NCBI GenBank assembly: GCA_946480245.1
Contig: CAMLIZ010000209.1
Span: forward strand, 1-6,129
Origin: an uncultured Pseudomonadota bacterium
GTDB lineage: Bacteria; Pseudomonadota; Gammaproteobacteria; Burkholderiales; Burkholderiaceae
DNA length: 6,129 nucleotides
Reading direction: 5' to 3'
Position 1 is the stretch's first letter, and every line of letters starts with the position of its first letter. Below the pieces are notes generated by a model that was given only the letters and a program-made list of their open reading frames with translations, was not told the origin of the DNA and searched no databases. The translations under genes were made by a program, and so were the position numbers. Shown here in pieces: positions 4,284-6,129 of the stretch.

Positions 4284-6129
4284 ATGTCGAAGTTCTTCAT
4301 CGACCGGCCGATCTTTGCCTGGGTGATCGCGCTGTTCATCCTGGTGGGTGGCAGCGTGGCCATCACGCAGTTGCCGGTGTCGCAGTACCCGCCGGTGGCG
4401 CCACCGTCGATCGTCGTCAGCGCCATCTATCCCGGCGCGTCGGCGCAGACGATGGAGCAGGCAGTGATCAGCGTGATCGAGCAGGAGATGAACGGCTCGC
4501 CTGGCCTGATCTACATGGAGTCGGTCACGCAGGCCAACGGCTCCGGCTCCATCACCTTGAGCTTCGAGCCGGGCACCAATCCTGACCTGGCGCAGGTGGA
4601 CGTGCAGAACCGGCTCAGCCGGGCCGCACCGCGCCTGCCAGCGGCGGTGACGCAGCAGGGCGTGCGCGTGGACAAGGCGCGCAGCAACTTCCTGTTGTTC
4701 ACGATCCTGTCGTCAGACAACCCGGCCTACGACCCCATCGCGCTGGGTGACTACGCGTCGCGCAATGTGCTGCCCGAGATCCAGCGCATCCCGGGCGTCG
4801 GCCAGGCCCAGCTGTTCGGCACCGAGCGTGCCATGCGCGTGTGGATCGACCCGGCCAAGCTGGTGGGTTATGGCCTGTCCACCACCGACGTGACCGGCGC
4901 CATCCGCGGCCAGAACGCGCAGGTGTCGGCCGGCACCATCGGTGACCTGCCCAACGTGCCGGGGCAGGGCATCTTCGCCACCGTGGTGGTGAATGGCCAG
5001 CTGGCCAACGTGGAGCAGTTCGGCAACATCATCCTGCGGGCCAATGCCGACGGCTCCACCGTGCGCCTGCGCGACGTGGCGCGCATCGAACTGGGCGCAC
5101 AGAACTACGCCACCTCGGCGCGCCTGAACGGCCGGCCCTCCACCGGCATCGGCGTGCAGCTGTCGCCCAGCGGCAATGCGCTGGCCACCGCCACCGCGAT
5201 CCGGGCCCGCATGGACCAGCTGTCGCGCTACTTCCCGCCGGGCGTGAAGTACAGCATCCCCTACGACAGCTCGCGCTTCGTGCGCATCTCGATCAAGCAG
5301 GTGGTGGAGACGCTGCTCGAGGCGGTGGCGCTCGTGTTCCTGGTGATGCTGCTGTTCCTGCAGAACTGGCGCTTCACGGTGATCCCCACCATCGTGGTGC
5401 CGGTGGCGCTGATGGGCACCTTCGGCGTGCTGTTCGCGCTCGGCTACTCGGTGAACGTGCTCACGATGTTCGGCATGGTGCTGGTGATCGGCATCGTGGT
5501 GGACGACGCGATCGTGGTCGTCGAGAACGTCGAGCGCATCATGAGCGAGGAAGGCTTGCCGCCACGCGCCGCCACGCGCAAGGCGATGGGGCAGATCCAG
5601 GGCGCGATCGTCGGCGTCACGGTGGTGCTGATCTCGGTGTTCGTGCCACTGGCCTTCTTCTCGGGCTCGGTGGGCAACATCTACCGTCAGTTCGCCACGG
5701 TGATGGCCTCGTCGATCGGCTTCTCGGCCTTCATGGCGCTGTCGCTCACACCGGCCCTGTGTGCCACGCTGCTGAAGCAGGTGGAGGCCGGCCACCATCA
5801 CGAAAAGAGCGGCTTCTTCGGCTGGTTCAACCGCGGCTTCTCGCGCACCGCCAAGCGCTACGAGAGCGGCGTGGGCCGCGTGCTCGGCCGCGCGTGGCGC
5901 TTCATGATCATCTACGTGGCCATCATCGGTGCGGTGGCGTTGCTGGTGTTGCGCCTGCCGGGCTCGTTCCTGCCGGCGGAGGACCAGGGCTACCTGATCG
6001 TCAACGTGCAGCTGCCGCCAGGCGCCACCGTGAACCGCACGCGCGAGGTGATGCAGCAGGTGGAAGGCTTCATCCTCAAGCAGCCCGAGGTGCAGAGCAT
6101 GGTGGGCGTGCTGGGCTTCAGCTTCTCGG
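4284..6129 (+). CDS. RND multidrug efflux pump, AcrB/MexB type (HAE1 family), N-terminal 615 residues; 3' end outside window
   Basis: This is the proton-driven inner-membrane pump of the tripartite exporter, working as a trimer that drives hydrophobic drugs, dyes or solvents from the periplasm out of the cell. The frame is open from ATG 4284 to the window edge, about 59% of the usual 1,040-1,050 residues. MSKFFIDRPIFAWV and the first membrane helix (about 10-28) are standard. The periplasmic porter domain follows (about 40-335), with NGSPGLIYMES, DVQNRLSRA and LFGTERAMRVW blocks. Helices 2-6 lie at about 340-490 and include GIVVDDAIVVVENVE, in which Asp407 and Asp408 match the AcrB proton-relay pair in position and number. 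A cytoplasmic loop with GHHHEKSGFFGWFN (503-516) precedes helix 7 (about 537-557), then FLPAEDQG (562-569). The visible sequence stops at LGFSFS, which appears to align with the AcrB switch loop (Phe615/Phe617), so the lysine of the relay in helix 10 cannot be checked. A strong AGGAGG site supports the start. Substrate range cannot be deduced. Confidence 0.97.
   Translation, partial: MSKFFIDRPIFAWVIALFILVGGSVAITQLPVSQYPPVAPPSIVVSAIYPGASAQTMEQAVISVIEQEMNGSPGLIYMESVTQANGSGSITLSFEPGTNPDLAQVDVQNRLSRAAPRLPAAVTQQGVRVDKARSNFLLFTILSSDNPAYDPIALGDYASRNVLPEIQRIPGVGQAQLFGTERAMRVWIDPAKLVGYGLSTTDVTGAIRGQNAQVSAGTIGDLPNVPGQGIFATVVVNGQLANVEQFGNIILRANADGSTVRLRDVARIELGAQNYATSARLNGRPSTGIGVQLSPSGNALATATAIRARMDQLSRYFPPGVKYSIPYDSSRFVRISIKQVVETLLEAVALVFLVMLLFLQNWRFTVIPTIVVPVALMGTFGVLFALGYSVNVLTMFGMVLVIGIVVDDAIVVVENVERIMSEEGLPPRAATRKAMGQIQGAIVGVTVVLISVFVPLAFFSGSVGNIYRQFATVMASSIGFSAFMALSLTPALCATLLKQVEAGHHHEKSGFFGWFNRGFSRTAKRYESGVGRVLGRAWRFMIIYVAIIGAVALLVLRLPGSFLPAEDQGYLIVNVQLPPGATVNRTREVMQQVEGFILKQPEVQSMVGVLGFSFS

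Noticed and set aside
4713..5801. A 362-codon minus-strand open frame, rich in His and Arg, opposite the pump gene.
   Set aside because: It is the complement of clearly conserved pump sequence. The His/Arg/Gln-rich composition is what reversed GC-rich codons produce, and no domain or signal is visible.
5790..5804. His-His-His cluster (residues 504-506) in the pump's cytoplasmic loop, considered as a metal-binding sign of a heavy-metal RND pump.
   Set aside because: The rest of the protein, including the Asp407/Asp408 pair and porter-domain blocks, is of the drug-exporting HAE1 type, and this loop varies between family members.

Overview
The window looks like ordinary chromosomal DNA from a GC-rich proteobacterium. 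I favour a betaproteobacterium of the order Burkholderiales. The RpiA, PyrD and efflux-pump sequences read most like remembered members of that group, and base composition is roughly two thirds G+C by eye. This assignment is from memory of the families and was not searched.

Layout from left to right. (1) Bases 2-289 are the C-terminal end of a 3-oxoacid CoA-transferase subunit B gene on the plus strand. (2) It converges, across a 12-base gap, with a minus-strand pair: pyrD (quinone-dependent dihydroorotate dehydrogenase, 1232-2275) followed by a gene for an unrecognised exported protein (302-1183). (3) A gap of 57 bases separates pyrD from the divergent rpiA (ribose-5-phosphate isomerase A, 2333-2992). 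It may hold two overlapping divergent promoters. (4) After a further 61 bases, an RND multidrug efflux operon begins on the plus strand. It holds a lipoprotein periplasmic adaptor (3054-4271), then 12 bases later an AcrB/MexB-type inner-membrane pump (4284 to the window edge, 615 codons visible).

The genes fall into three unrelated jobs: short-chain acyl-CoA or ketone-body use at the left edge, nucleotide and pentose supply in the middle (PyrD makes orotate for pyrimidines, RpiA makes ribose-5-phosphate for PRPP), and drug or solvent export on the right. The adaptor and pump form one tripartite system; an outer-membrane channel gene would be expected beyond the right edge, but none is visible.

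I found no convincing new biological system. The items most worth a second look are the unrecognised exported protein downstream of pyrD, a strong hairpin with an overlapping 9-base repeat in the pyrD-to-exported-protein gap, and the placement of the efflux operon directly behind rpiA with no regulator gene beside it. There is no intergenic stretch longer than 61 bases. I saw no tRNA, rRNA, CRISPR array, insertion sequence or attachment site.
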